Assembly (NCBI GenBank): GCA_023630585.1
Contig: CM042546.1
Location: 17,175,310-17,239,309 of the forward strand
Length of the DNA stretch: 64,000 nt
Direction of reading: 5' to 3'
Source of the DNA: Cranoglanis bouderius
Taxonomy: Eukaryota; Chordata; Actinopteri; Siluriformes; Cranoglanididae
Shown: positions 24,451 to 36,513 of the stretch, one piece after another
How positions within the stretch are numbered: the first letter of the stretch is position 1
How the letters are laid out: each line of letters starts with the position of its first letter
Program-made: the position numbers and the translations under genes
The notes under the pieces: model-generated
Seen by the model: the letters and a program-made list of their open reading frames with translations, nothing else
Told to the model about the DNA's origin: nothing
Database searches by the model: none

Positions 24451-24676
24451 AAGAGTGCTTAGGACTTTTTGACTTTGGGAATTTGGGAAGTAATTATTTA
24501 AACAAACATTATTATGATTATTGTGTGCAGCTGTTGTCAATTTTCATGCCAGGCTCACTATTATACAAAATATAGTGAGTGAAATAGAAGGAAGGAGAGA
24601 GTTAACGGTTTAGTGGTTTAATAGTACTGAGGTTTACTAAGCACACAAATTGCTTATTAAACCAAAGCTCTTAACT

Positions 24677-24706
24677 TGCTCTCTCTCTCGCTCTCTCTCT
24701 CTCCTC
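24677..24706. repeat. (CT)n microsatellite
   Basis: CT tract with one CG interruption. Confidence 0.9.
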
Positions 24707-24979
24707 TCACTGTACACTGTTTTATAAAGCCAACTCAAGACTGACGGGGCTTTAAATGGCACAGAAAATTGGCATGGCATATGTAATTCCCCTTATTCAC
24801 AATAGAGAATTATATATGCATTCTTTATGGTAATACAAGAAAAAAAAAAAAAACAGGGGAAAAAAATTAACTCCAAGAAATTAAAGTGAAAGCTATATCA
24901 GCTGCCATTATAGCACATTTATTCTAAACACTGCAATAGAGCTTATCTAAACTAAGTAAAGCGCTTTGCAGTTCCAACC
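24707..24979. other. Unique stretch
   Basis: AT-rich, with an A-run at 24839-24854. The repeat-free parts resemble the neighbouring candidate blocks. Confidence 0.4.
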
Positions 24980-24995
24980 TGTGTGTGTGTGTGTG

Positions 24996-25034
<39 letters not shown>

Positions 25035-25043
25035 GTGTGTGCG
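24980..25043. repeat. (GT)n microsatellite
   Basis: GT tract with GC interruptions; a shorter CA tract follows at 25134-25168 in the opposite sense. Confidence 0.95.
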
Positions 25044-25229
25044 TCATTTTCCTAATCTCGTCTAATCTGTCTCCTCGATAAAGGCCAGACACCTGACTCC
25101 AGCAAGTGTGTATTATCTGGAGTACAGGATGCTGCACACACACACAGACATACACACACATGCACACACCTTCACTAAAGAAACTTGTTTGAATATCACA
25201 AAGAGCAGCAAGCCTCACCGCTATCTGAA

Positions 25230-25520
25230 CATATTTGAATTAGCACTCCGATTAGGAAACGACTAACTGTTGAGACCCCAAACTCCTGCCACATGCAAAG
25301 CCTTGATATCAAATCTGCAAACACCATCAGCATTTAAGAGCACATTATCTTTGGCACACCATTTAGGGGGAGATTTATATTTATGCTCTATCAAGAGGAA
25401 TTTCCATGCTTTTTAGCTTTAGTTATCAACGGATCTCTTGCGCACAAAGGGCTGATAACAAAGGCATTGGATTGCCATATTGTTGGGCCATGGCAATTAG
25501 AATGAGAGGCCTGAGGCCAG
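25230..25520. other. Candidate conserved non-coding block
   Basis: Repeat-free block between two GT tracts, with words such as gccttgatatcaaatctgc, gcatttaagagcacattatc and ccatggcaattagaatgag. Possible enhancer by texture only. Confidence 0.35.
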
Positions 25521-25530
25521 TCTTACTGTG

Positions 25531-25531
<1 letters not shown>

Positions 25532-25571
<40 letters not shown>

Positions 25572-25594
25572 TGTGAGTGTGAGTGTGAGTGTGT
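25532..25594. repeat. (GT)n-(GTGTGA)n microsatellite
   Basis: GT tract that becomes a gtgtga hexamer array at its right end. Confidence 0.95.
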
Positions 25595-25843
25595 TTGCAT
25601 GCACAGGAGGGACGACAGCTTTGTACAGGATAACCCATGACTGGTGGAGCTGTTTTTTAATTGAGGTCCCATTGCCTTGAGCGTGTAGCTTTTGTCCGTT
25701 GCATAACCCACTCTCCCCTGATACAAAAGAGCCTGTGTAGAAAACAGTGCAATATTTTAGTCCTAGTGAATGTGACAGTCATTTGTAGTATTCCCTTTTT
25801 TTTGCTAGCTCTTCTTCACAAGCATGTAGCATTAAAGTATATA

Positions 25844-26296
25844 CAGTACTGTGCAAAAGTTTTAGGCTTTGTTATAGATTTTTTATTTTATGACGTCTAC
25901 ATGATCAAGTCAGTACAAAAAACATTTTAGATTCCCAAACATTAGTTTTCTAGCACAAAATGAAATGTTACAGCAAAATGTTTGTATGTCATTAAAGAAA
26001 GCAGCATATTACGTAAGAGACACTTTTCAGACAAAAAACACAATGAAGGCTGCTGGGTTTTGCTGCAAAAATAAGAAGCGAGTGCGAAAGTCAAAGTCTC
26101 CAGAAGAACTGTGGCTGGTTCTGCAAGATGCTCAATAAAACTTACCAGCTCATTCCCTTATAAAACTGCGCACATTGTACCGGAGACTACTATTTTTATT
26201 TTTATTTTTTTGTCACACCAAATATTGACTTTCATTTACTACTGTTTACTGCTCTTTATGGTATTTTTTTTAAAAATGCAGAAACATTTCATTTCA
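25844..26296 (+). mobile_element. Tc1-derived miniature element A, copy 3 (3' truncated)
   Basis: The left terminus, cagtactgtgcaaaagtttt, follows a TA at 25842-25843. The body matches 21713-22249, including the transposase C-terminal remnant (SPEELWLVLQDAQ then a stop, near 26097-26137). It stops after gaaacatttcatttc at about 26296, without the right terminus. Confidence 0.9.
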
Positions 26297-26556
26297 AACT
26301 AAACAAGCATGTATAGGATTAACAAAAACGCTTTTTGAGTGCTATGATTACATTGTTACATTACAGTTATGGTACATTGATGTATTACCATCATTCCTAT
26401 TTCTTTTTTCGTTCATTGTATAAGAGAGGGGAAAAAAAAAATCATAAACTCCCCTGAGACTTCAGTGACTGTCAGCTCCTTTAACAGCTCCAATGAGGTA
26501 GTTTACAGCAAAGAACTCACCACTTTCCCTAGACCCAGTTAAGAGGCCTTAAAAAA

Positions 26557-26565
<9 letters not shown>

Positions 26566-26623
<58 letters not shown>

Positions 26624-26659
26624 CACACACACACACACAAACACACATACACACACACT
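26566..26659. repeat. (CA)n microsatellite
   Basis: CA tract beginning with gcgcgca and carrying a few interruptions. Confidence 0.95.
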
Positions 26660-29604
26660 CCTGCATTAATCAAGTCGAGCTGTGCTCCCGCTTCCTGCAA
26701 TACATCAATTACCATGCTTTTTAAACAAATTCCGCCTCGGCTACAGACACCTTATTAGGGCCCTGAGTAGAAGTGCCGGGGTAGGAGTAAAAGTCTATTA
26801 ACACAGTAACACAGTCTTCGAGAGTGCTATTGTCTCAAAGTCCACAAACAAATTCGACTCTACATTACCATTAATGAGTGAGAGTCTTAGGAAAAAAGAC
26901 AGACCGAGAGATAGGGAAGAAACAGAATCTAGGGAACTAGCGGTTCGTGGTGGGATGGTGGGGTGGGGGTTTTCAGGGGTTGGTGAGATTTCTTGTAATG
27001 ACTTCCAGCTTGCTAATTTTACAAGCTAATAATAAAAAAAAGGACATTGTTATACACAATCTGCCCTCCCTCTTCCACTTGCCGTGGCTCACCAGAGAAC
27101 TGCTGCCATTGTTCTCATGAAAGACAATTAGTCCCAAGAACATCAAAACCTAAAAATGACTAACTGCTAACCAGCCCTGGGTATTGAAGGCATTCTCCCA
27201 TCCATTTTCTGGACTGATAGACAACAATCCTCCAAAGGCCCCAGCTTTTCAGGGAGCAGAAGAAAAGCAAAAACGCTGGGCAAGTAAGGAAAATGTACTG
27301 TCTATATGTGGGGTGTAGGGAATCACCCCTGCTCACTGATTTATGCATTTCAGAATTTATTAACCTGACTGGTGCCAATTGAAGGTCTGCCACTTTTGCA
27401 GCCCCGAGCTTCAAATTCCAGACACATCTAAGGAAATGCACCAATAATAGCAGCCATGCATTTCCATATATAAAAAAAACTGTGGGCGTGTGTGTGATTG
27501 AGTTGAGAGCAACAAGCCACCTGATTTCCTCCTGAGTTGACTGTCTTGCTTTACTGATGAGGATTGGGTCCCCAAATCTCTGCAATGGGCTTTCCTCCCA
27601 AGCGTCACATAATAATTCCTCCACCCATCTCACTAGCGTGCCTGTACTACCAAAGTTCCAACAACAGCAAAAAAAAAACAACAACACCCATATCTGCTTA
27701 TATGTAATACCACTGTATCTGCTGCTAAGAAAATTCCAAGTGAGCCCAATATTTAATGAGGAAGGAGAAAACGAAGATGAAATCTTAGTCAATATTTGAC
27801 AGTCTCACTCTCTGCCTCAAGTGGGGCGTCCCCACTCCCTCAGAGCTTGGGTTTTTAGCTGAGGAAGCTAGCCAAAGCTGGGACAAGGCACACTGGTGGG
27901 CCAGGAATAGCGGCAATCAATAGCTTTGACTGCACATTCTCCAGGGTGGAGATCATTGTCTTTTTGAGTGGGGGCTGAGATTTGATCCACGGCTGCTGTA
28001 GATGGGGAGGGGGGAGTGGGCCGGAAACTGGATGCCAACACTGGGACAAGCGTGCACCAGGCTAATGCGGTGAGGTAATGTAGCAAAGAATAGAAATGAA
28101 GGAAAAAATAAAATGGTACCTTAAAATACCATCTCATACCAATCCATTGAGAGTGTTGCACCTTACTGGTAGATACACAGAATCTATAATATCTGCTTCA
28201 GTGTCACTGGAAATAGTTCATTTTAAAAAGCATTTCCCCCCCAAAACATTTGTAAGTGAATCACATATTAAAGATAATGTTTCATTATCTTTACAAAATT
28301 CAGCATAAGAATTGTAATCCTCAGAGGCAAAACCCTGCAATGTAATGATTCACTTCCGAGGTTCTCGGCTGATGTTCTGCATGTCCTGTAATCGGCTGTA
28401 GAGCATCCCGCTCGAATTGGGGATGGAAACCCGTATTGATCAGACCAGCAGTCAATGCCCATCAGGAGGAACAGGACCAGGCCATTAGAATGACAGTCAA
28501 TGGCCAGAGTCAGCGAGGGGGTAACTTTAGCACAGCCTCGGAGACACATCAATGTGAACCTAATCCCACTCTAAGTGGCCACTCTGATACTGCCGTGCAC
28601 TTTCTCAAACGCTTCCCATAGCAGTGCGTCACAGTCGTTTTTTGATGGAGGGAGGGGAATGGGGGGTCGTAGTGGACAGGTAACAGTAGCAGTATGATTT
28701 GAATAAAATCATTGCACAGTGATACAGGCTGCCATTGTTGTTACGTTTCTGACATACTAAAGAACTACATCCAGGGGAAGAAAGATTTTCAATGTTGTCT
28801 ATGTGACTAAGAAAATATTTAATTAGAAAAAGACTTTTGGTTGGTGGCTTTTGTTATTATTATTTTTTTTAATTTCCATCTATGTTCATCATTTGCAGCA
28901 GAGTCAGTTCTCGTTTCAATAGACATTAATGTGGCCACCTAATTTTATTGACCTACGAACAGCATATAGTACATAATCCTAATAAACTGTAAGTGATCCT
29001 AATATACTGTAAGTCTATCCAAAAGGCATCGGCACGTCCACTCACTGCATACAAAAAAAAAACAATCTGACTGGTTGATAACTTTGACAATCTGAAATCA
29101 TATTCATATTCAGTTAAGCTACTGAAGGTTTCACATTTCTCAGAGAGGCAAAGCTCAGACTCACACTTTGCTTGGAAATATCAGAGAACTAAATGCGATT
29201 GACTCAAAGCCTCTCTCCTTCCATCATTTTGTTTTCACCTACTACATACTCGAGGAGACAGAGTAGGAGTCAAGATTACACAGACGAATATGAATAGCTT
29301 CGAATAAATTAAGAAAAATCTATTAATGCATGCATTTTGCTTACTTTGAGAATTCCTAGGTTGTCAGCCTTTGATGGCCTTGAGAAGGTAGGCTACATAG
29401 GGGGAAAAAAAAGAGGGAAAATATGGGAACAAGCACAACTGCAAAAATAAAATAAAAAACAGTTTTGATTAATAGATATGGGATTTGATTAATGGATATG
29501 GGATTTACAAAACCCTTCACAGACGAAAATAAATAAATAAATTGTTTTGTAGTAATGAACAGTGATTCAGACTCAAAATGTTATTTATATATTCATTAAT
29601 TCAT
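26660..29604. other. Long unique stretch without recognised features
   Basis: No transposon recognised over 2.9 kb. Positions 26660-26880 and 28330-28620 have the even, repeat-free texture of possible regulatory DNA. A G-rich motif lies at 26952-26979. The minus strand stays open for 210 codons at 27160-27792; the translation is Cys/Phe/Leu-rich with no recognisable domain, and I do not call it a gene. Confidence 0.45.
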
Positions 29605-29945
29605 TTTTATGCCAGCTACCGACTGGAAAGGGTGAAGGATAACACATGCTTCCTCCAAGACAGTCGAAGCCAACAAACTTAATCTTTTCAAAGTAGCATA
29701 ACACACTTGGAGGAAAGAACTATCTGCCCTCTTCCACATACATGACCTCACATGCCTCCATGATTGGCTAATGCCACTGTTATTGACAGGTGAGAGAGAG
29801 AGTACACCATCCCTCTCACACAGACAGCATGGCCAGTTCTGCTTGCTCAGCCACAGATGGATGTGCCATCATCAGGATTTGAACTCACAATCTCACAAAA
29901 ATATGCAGACACTTTTCTCTTATGCCACTCTGGAGCATTGCAGAA
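29605..29945 (-). mobile_element. tRNA-derived SINE, family 2
   Basis: Minus-strand retroposon similar to 59347-59752. On the minus strand the A box tggcataagag (29917-29927) and the B-box core gttcaaatc (29876-29884) both fit the polymerase III consensus. Shared body words include atgcttcctccaagaca, ccacatacatg and gattggctaatgcc. Family unrelated in its body to family 1. Confidence 0.82.
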
Positions 29946-30634
29946 GTTGTTTTGCACCAAAAACTGAAGACGTCTACTCTGAATGGCAGGGTCAGACTGG
30001 CAACAAAAAGCTGCCGGGAATTTGCTGTCAAGTGGCCCCAATTTGATACACCGAATTCGAACTGACACAACATGTTTCTCGATCAACGAATCATTAATGA
30101 AAAAAACCCACAATCTGTTCATTTGTATTGTTTGTGTTAAGCTAATATGTAAAACGATGAAACCGTGTCGCTGCAGCTAAGATGACCTGTTGAATATCTG
30201 TATATAGGCTATATAATACTGGGGTTAGGAAAAAAAGACCGGCCCTCACAAGACCGGCCCACCGGGAAAAGTTCCCGAACTTCCCAATGGCCAGTCTGCG
30301 CCTGCTGAATGACCAGGCTATACCAGCACTCCATCCAGTACTCTGGCCAATGCGTCACTCAGTACTCATAAAACAGTCACGGTGGTCGTGCAGGGGCCCC
30401 GCAGAGAGCCTGGTGGTCAACTGGTGGCGAACTGAGCGCATGTTAATTAGCGCTCAGCTGAGGAATGAGCATGCATTAGCCACGCGACTAATCAATGAGA
30501 AAAACCACTGAGCAAACTCCTATTCAACCATTTATTTTTAGTCCGCTCTAACCTCTGTCCCCCACTCTCATTAGCAGCTTAGTCGTGGAGAGGCGTGTGT
30601 GTGTATGGATGAAGAAAACAGGCAAATTTCCTAA
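29946..30634. other. Unique stretch with a GC-rich island
   Basis: Positions 30225-30500 are clearly more GC-rich than the surroundings and begin with a direct repeat of agaccggccc (30236-30245 and 30251-30260). They may be a short retroelement remnant or a regulatory block. No gene seen. Confidence 0.4.
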
Positions 30635-30645
30635 ACACACACATG

Positions 30646-30735
<90 letters not shown>
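30635..30735. repeat. (CA)n microsatellite
   Basis: About 42 uninterrupted CA units after a short interrupted lead-in. Confidence 0.97.
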
Positions 30736-30736
<1 letters not shown>

Positions 30737-30974
30737 CCTCTTGAATCACCAACTACAGACCATGTTAGATCCCATTACCATGCAGGCCAATACCATGAGG
30801 TGGTCACTGAGCATATAAATAAATGAGAGGATATCAGGATGCACATTAAGCTGTGCTGTTGTTAGGTTAGGGCTTGTGCAATATAGACAATGCATGGCAA
30901 ATCAGAGCTTGGGACGATCACACTGTGATTCTAGTGTTCACCAGAATGTAAAAGTGAATAATGCAATGCATTTT

Positions 30975-31195
30975 GCTTGCACGTTCTCCATGTGTGGGTT
31001 TCCTCCAGCTTTCCTCACACTTCCCAGAAACATGCTAGCAGGTGGATTGGGTGTGCTACATTACACTGTGTGTGCACGGTGGCCTGCGATGGACTGGTGT
31101 GCCCCCACCTCACCCCCAGTGATCCAGGGATAGGCTCTGGATCCACCGCAACCCTGACTAGCATAAAGCTTACTAAAGATGAATGAATGAATAAA
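30975..31195 (+). mobile_element. SINE-like repeat, variant
   Basis: Plus-strand, 5' truncated. It shares the gttctccatgtgtgggtttcc word with family 1 but diverges into gcctgcgatggactggtgtg and gggataggctctggatcc, ending in a gaatgaatgaataaatg tail. Probably a related subfamily of the same SINE superfamily. Confidence 0.75.
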
Positions 31196-31227
31196 TGATT
31201 AAATGAAGTAATGAATGAAGAGATATA

Positions 31228-32455
31228 CAGTGGTTCTTGAAAGTTTGTGAACCCTTTAAAATTTTCTAAATATCTGTATAAATATGACCTAAAACATCAT
31301 CAGATTTCTAAAAAGTCCTAAAAGTAGACAAAGAGAACAGAAGTAAACAAATGAGACAAAAATTTTATACTTGGTCATTTATTTATTGAGGAAAATAAAT
31401 ATATTATAATGCATATAATACATATCTGTGAGTGGCAAAAGTATGTGAACCTCTAGGATAAACAGTTAATTTGAAGGTGAAATTAGAGTCAGGTGTTTTT
31501 AATCAATGGGATGGCAATCAGGTGTGAGTGAGCACCCTGTTTTATTTAAAGAACAAGGATCTATCAGAGTCTGATCTTCATAACACATGTTTGTGGAAGT
31601 GTATCATGGCATGAACAAAGGAGATTTCTGAGGACCTCAGAAAAAGAGTTGCAGATGCTCATCAGGCTGGAAAAGTTTACAAAACCATCTCTAAAGAGTT
31701 TGGACTCCACCAATCCACAGTCAGACAGATTGTGTAGAAATGGAGGAAATTCAAGACCATTGTTCCCCTCCCCAGGAGTGCTCGACCAACAAAGATCACT
31801 CCAAGAGTAAGACGTGTAATAGTCTGCAAGGTCACAAAGGAACCCAGGGTAACATCTAAGCAACTAAAGGCCTCTCTCACCTTGGCTAATGTTAATGTTC
31901 ATTAGTCCACCATCAGGAGAACACTGAACAACAATGGTGTGCATGGCAGGGCTGCAAGGAGAAAGCCACCGCTCCCCCCAAAAGAACATTGCTGCCCATC
32001 TGAAGTTTGCTAAAGATTATGTGGACAAGCCAGAAGGCTAGTGGAAAAATGTTTTGTGGACGGATGACATGAAAATATAACTTTTTGGTTTAAATGAGAA
32101 GGGTTATGTTTGGAGAAAGGAAACCACTGCATTCCAGCTTAAGAACCTTATCCCATCTGTAAAATATGGTGGTAGTAGTATCATGGATTGGGCGTGTTTT
32201 GCTGCATCTGAGCTGGGACAATTCGCCATCATTGACAGAACAATGAATTCTGAATTATACCAGCGAATTCTAAAGGAAAATGTCAGGACATCTGTCCATG
32301 AACTAAACACCACTTTTCCTGCTTCCAACACATTAACTTTGAAAACTGACTGTTCACTTGCTGCCTAATATATCCCACCCCTTGACAGATGCCATATCAT
32401 GGCATGTTCACTTCACTTCACCTGTCAGTGGTTTTAATGTTATGGCTGATCAGTG
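31228..32455 (+). mobile_element. Chimeric Tc1/mariner-like element
   Basis: The left part (31228 to about 32310) starts with cagtggttcttgaaagtttg after a TA and belongs to one Tc1 family. From about 32311 the sequence is the right end of a different family, the one at 50722, and finishes taatgttatggctgatcagtg at 32455, next to TA 32456-32457. The two halves are joined with no spacer, so the copy has mismatched termini. It could be recombination between families, or nested insertion followed by deletion. Confidence 0.85.
31600..32310 (+). pseudogene. Tc1-type transposase, N-terminal two thirds, broken
   Basis: Remnant of a DDE transposase, which cuts and pastes its own element at TA sites. 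The plus strand shows the N-terminal helix-turn-helix region (near 31640-31740, words like KTISKEFGLH followed by a stop at 31736) and the first catalytic Asp region (WTDDMKI then a stop, near 32055-32080). The second Asp and the Glu are absent because the element switches family at about 32311. Several stops and frame shifts disrupt it. Confidence 0.75.
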
Positions 32456-32457
32456 TA

Positions 32458-33328
32458 CTGTACAGTTCTTCATGAATGTCATACCTTCTGTTTTTAGGTC
32501 ACCTTTACATTTGACCAGAGCTAATATATTTCTTTGGATTCCACAAACACTGAGAATGTAAAGAATGTAAAATAAACATTAGGACAAATTTTCATCAGGT
32601 TAATATTCTTACATCTAGGGTCAATACTGTGAATTCATAGTGTAGAATGTGCTTGAGTCACTACAAAGAGAGCTTATATGAATTCACAGTCCATAAATGT
32701 AAATGTAAAAGTGCTGCATTTGCCACACTATGTCATGCCCCTTCCTGTTTTAAAACCCATACTGACTGTCATTTTCCTCTCTTTCTTTTCCTCTTTCTTA
32801 ATCTGTCTCTCCCTCTCCCTCTCGCTCCCTCTCCCTTATCTGCTGTCCTTTTGGGAATAACAGTGATTAACTAAAGTAAACTTGGCTTTACTTATCATAT
32901 TATGCTCAGGAAGCCCTGGAAGGACTAACGCTTTAAATAATTCGCATGCAAATGCTGAACCCTGAACATTGCTTGGCTCACTCGAGGCTCCTGTTGGTGA
33001 GCACTGTAATGTTTGTTGTTCATTTTTGGCAAGCACCAGTACTTCCTGTCTCCATTCAACATCCATTGCATCCAATGTTTTCCAGCTTGGCTAGAAAGAG
33101 AGATCATATTGTGGGATTCATGGTGGGATTTGGTTCATAATGTAATTTCTACAATTCTCTCCCAGTTCCACAGATTTGAAAAGAGAGGGACGGGTGTAGA
33201 AAAGTGATTTACACACATGGTGCTAAATTCTGTAATACCGTATTATAGTAGGTTTAATCCCAGCTAGGGGTAAGAGGTCACTCTCTCTAGAAGATACAGT
33301 AAAAGATCAGTGGCACTGGGTGAAAAAG
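32458..33328. other. Unique stretch
   Basis: Pyrimidine-rich tract at 32777-32836 (tctctccctctccc). No gene recognised. Confidence 0.5.
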
Positions 33329-33351
33329 AACAACAACAACAACAACAACAC
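33329..33351. repeat. (AAC)7 microsatellite
   Basis: Trinucleotide tract. Confidence 0.9.
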
Positions 33352-34136
33352 AAAAAAATGAAGGCCTGTTCATTGCGGACTTGGAGATTTGACAGAAACA
33401 CACATTTTGCCCAGAAGCCAGTGCTGCTCCATTACTGAAGACCCACACAGGCTTCCAGATTAGACTCTCACAGCAGAGAACACTGAGCAAGCAAAAAAAC
33501 TACTGGCACACATTTATCACCTATGGTTTTCCTACAGAATTAATGCCCAGAGTCATATATGTAGAGATGTATTCAGTAGACACTCTGACCACCCATAAGC
33601 TGGCACTATAGAAATTGCCTTAGGAAAAAAAACAGAAAAAAAACAATGCTATAAGAGACAAAAGCTGGTGTGTCTGGGGAGGAAGGAGGGAGGTAGAGTT
33701 ACTTAGAAAAAGAAAATAGAGCCCCCGCTCCAGCACGCAGCCACCTCATTGGTGATTAATCAGCCGACTCACAGCCTGGTGCACATTAACCAGATAATTA
33801 ATAATTTCTTAGGGGATGCCAGCTTGGCAAGTGTTTTATCAATCTGAGCAAGAAGAGGAGGGGGCAGGCAGGGAGCAAAGAGAAGAAATGGGGGGGGGGG
33901 GGGTCAGCTGGATCATCATGGGATCATCATTATCATCAGGAATGAATATTTATTAGGATTTGAACCCACAACCCACTGGTAATGAGTCCAGAGCCCTGCG
34001 TGCTAATCCTCACCTATGGGCACTGCTTAGCTGACACCTGTGTGAAAAAGGCAAACAAACATACACACACTTCTGCTCAGATCTGTACTGCTTTTGGTAA
34101 TCAGTTTATTCTGTAAGTAGAGTGCAATATTTCATA
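33352..34136. other. Unique stretch
   Basis: Positions 33720-33845 (ggtgattaatcagccgac, agataattaataatttc) are repeat-free and TAAT-rich. A G14 run lies at 33890-33903. Confidence 0.4.
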
Positions 34137-34138
34137 TA

Positions 34139-35349
34139 CATTGCCTATAGAAAATCATCATACCCCTTTGAAATAGTCACTTTTTTTGTCTTACAGCCTG
34201 AAATCAAAACCCATTAAAAATATATTTTTTATTTCCAGCTTTATTTACATATTCTGCCTTACAACATTCAAGTAATGTAAAAAGGCAACAGTTGGGAAAC
34301 GTAAAAAAAAAGAAAACTAGAATAACAGGGTTGGAAAAGTGATCAGTCCCATGATTTAATACTTCGTAGAGCCATCTTTTGCTTTACTTACAGCCATCAG
34401 TCTGTTTGGATATGCCTCTATTAGCTTTGCGCATCTAGATTGGAGAATATTTGCCCATTCTTCCTTGCAGAATTGTTCGAGTTCAGCCACATTTTGTGGT
34501 GAGCGGCGATTGACTGCTGTCTTCAAGTCCATCCACAGATTTTCAATTGGATTTAAGTCAGGGCTCTGACTTGGCAACTCAAGGACATTCATTTTCCTAT
34601 CCTTAAGCCACTGAATAGTTTTTTTGGCGGTGTGTTTAGGGTCGATGTCGTGCTGGAATTGTTGTCACATGCACAGACCGACCAATCTCTGCCATAAGGA
34701 CTTGTAAGTCCTTCAGAGTTGCCATTGGCCTCTAGGTACCTTCCCTGATCAATATGCTTCTGGCTCGGTCATCCAGTTTGGAGGGACGGTCCGATCTAAG
34801 CAAGGTGTTGGTGGTGCCATACACTTTCCACTTCTTAATAATGCTCTGAATGGTACTCAGAGGGATAGTTAAAGCCTTTGAAATCTTTTTGTATCCTTCT
34901 CCTACCTTGTGCCTTTGCACAACTTTGTCCCAGAGCCATTTTGAAAGCGCCTTTCCAACCATGGTGTATTCTTTGCCTTGCCAAGCTCTACTAGTAATGG
35001 AATCATCATGGAACAGCCGGTTTTTTATGAAGTAATCAAAACCACTGCAGCTGATGTCAGGTGGGGGGCAATTAGCATGGTGTGTGATCTGGGAAGTGAC
35101 TGGCTGTACCTGAGCAAGTTTATAATGGTTTCCCTAAGGGGCTGATCACTTATCCAAACCAGGTATTTCACTAATTAAATTTTAATAATTGTTCAGAATT
35201 TTTAAAATGTTATTTCCACTTAGATGTCGAGGGTTATAATGTGTAAATACAGCTGGCAAAAGTTAGATTTAATTTATTTTATTTTCCAGGGTGTAATGTG
35301 ACAAAAGGTAAGGATTTTGACAGGGTATGATGATGTTCTATAGGCACTG
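34139..35349 (-). mobile_element. Internally deleted Tc1/mariner-like element
   Basis: About 1.21 kb between TA 34137-34138 and TA 35350-35351. The termini are inverted: cattgcctatagaaaatcat and the complement of cagtgcctatagaacatcat. A second, internal copy of the terminal motif lies about 190 bp in on each side (near 34327 and 35140), as in the inverted-repeat/direct-repeat class of fish Tc1 elements. It carries the minus-strand transposase remnant at 34356-34962. Confidence 0.93.
34356..34962 (-). pseudogene. Tc1-type transposase, internally deleted
   Basis: Decayed DDE transposase. The N-terminal part (34962 down to about 34735) holds a helix-turn-helix segment (GEGYKKISKALTIPLSTIQS). 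After a stop, the frame jumps near 34655 from the sequence preceding the first catalytic Asp straight to the second-Asp motif (complement reads HDIDPKHTA-like, with a stop). The Glu motif SPDLNPIENLW follows at 34522-34590, then a normal end, GSTKY, at 34356. The first catalytic Asp and about 130 residues around it are gone, so no active enzyme is possible. Confidence 0.88.
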
Positions 35350-35351
35350 TA

Positions 35352-36513
35352 CCATTCATTATAACACAATGAAAATGATCAAATTGTGAATGTTAAGATA
35401 TTAACAGTGAAAAGAAAAAAAAACTTATTTCAATTCAAATGTTTCATATCCATTTCTGGATATGATATAAATATTCTCTAATAAACACGTATACCAATCC
35501 TTTGCTTTTATAACTGCTTCATACCCCTTTCATTTTCTGGGAACATCTTTAAAATCCCCTTGGTTCTTTCTGACATTTCTGCCTCATACAGATCAGAACT
35601 AGGGAACAAGAAGGTCACGAAAAACTTATTTTCAATATACTGTATATATTTAGTCATATTGATTCGCCTATTTTTCGCAGGACATATATAACTGTGCAGA
35701 GAGAATGAGCTCTTCTTCTTCTTGTTCCTACTCAGTTGAACCTCAGCAGAAACAATTTTCGAAACCATCAGCATCAGTGTCTCTCAACCTTAATCCCAGA
35801 CACTTGTGTGTGTATGAGTTGGAGCCTTCCACATGCAATTGCATTGCTTTATCAACATTATCAGGCTTGAAAAAGTCACCTTTTTATATTATTATTTAGA
35901 TTAAATAAAGGTTTGCTTCAAAAGCTAATTCCTGAAATGAAAATATGTCTTAGAAATAGTTAGAAATACTTCGACATTTTTATGTGCTTCAGACTGAACC
36001 AAACTGCATTTGGATACCTGGTTCCCCCTCGCAGCCACAGCTCTCAGAAAAGCAAACATCAAAAGGCTTTCAGCCAAATTGAGAGTGACAGCTCCTTCAT
36101 TTGTATTCACCATGACATTACAGATCTAAACTGAAGTCTTAAGGCTTTTTTAACTATTTGTCAGGGGAGGCCCATTGTTCTTTCTGCCTCAGATCTCAGC
36201 TTCTGAGCCTCTCGACTTCTCTGCATACTTGCCGTTAACTTTGAAGAATCGTTCGGCAAATGCGATTAAGACCCCCCTATCAAAAAAAAAAAATTCTTAA
36301 CTCTGGGAAGAAAAACAGAAATGGAACTCGCATTTACACTTAAATGTTTCTAGATCTATGTACAAAGTGGTGTGGTGTGGGATTCTGTGCAAAGTTAAAA
36401 TTCCTAGAAAAATTAGGGGGGGTGGAAAGTCTGGTGAAAAAGCAGAAGACACAGCCAGCCTTGGCATCACAACAGAGGAAATGGATTGCAGTGTTTTCAG
36501 GGAGCCAAATTTA
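35352..36513. other. Unique stretch
   Basis: AT-rich, no feature recognised; A12 at 36281-36292. Confidence 0.5.

Noticed and set aside
27160..27792. 210-codon open frame on the minus strand
   Set aside because: The translation is rich in Cys, Phe, Leu and Trp with no recognisable domain. One such frame by chance in 64 kb read in six frames is plausible. A protein search with a homologue, or spliced RNA across it, would reverse this.
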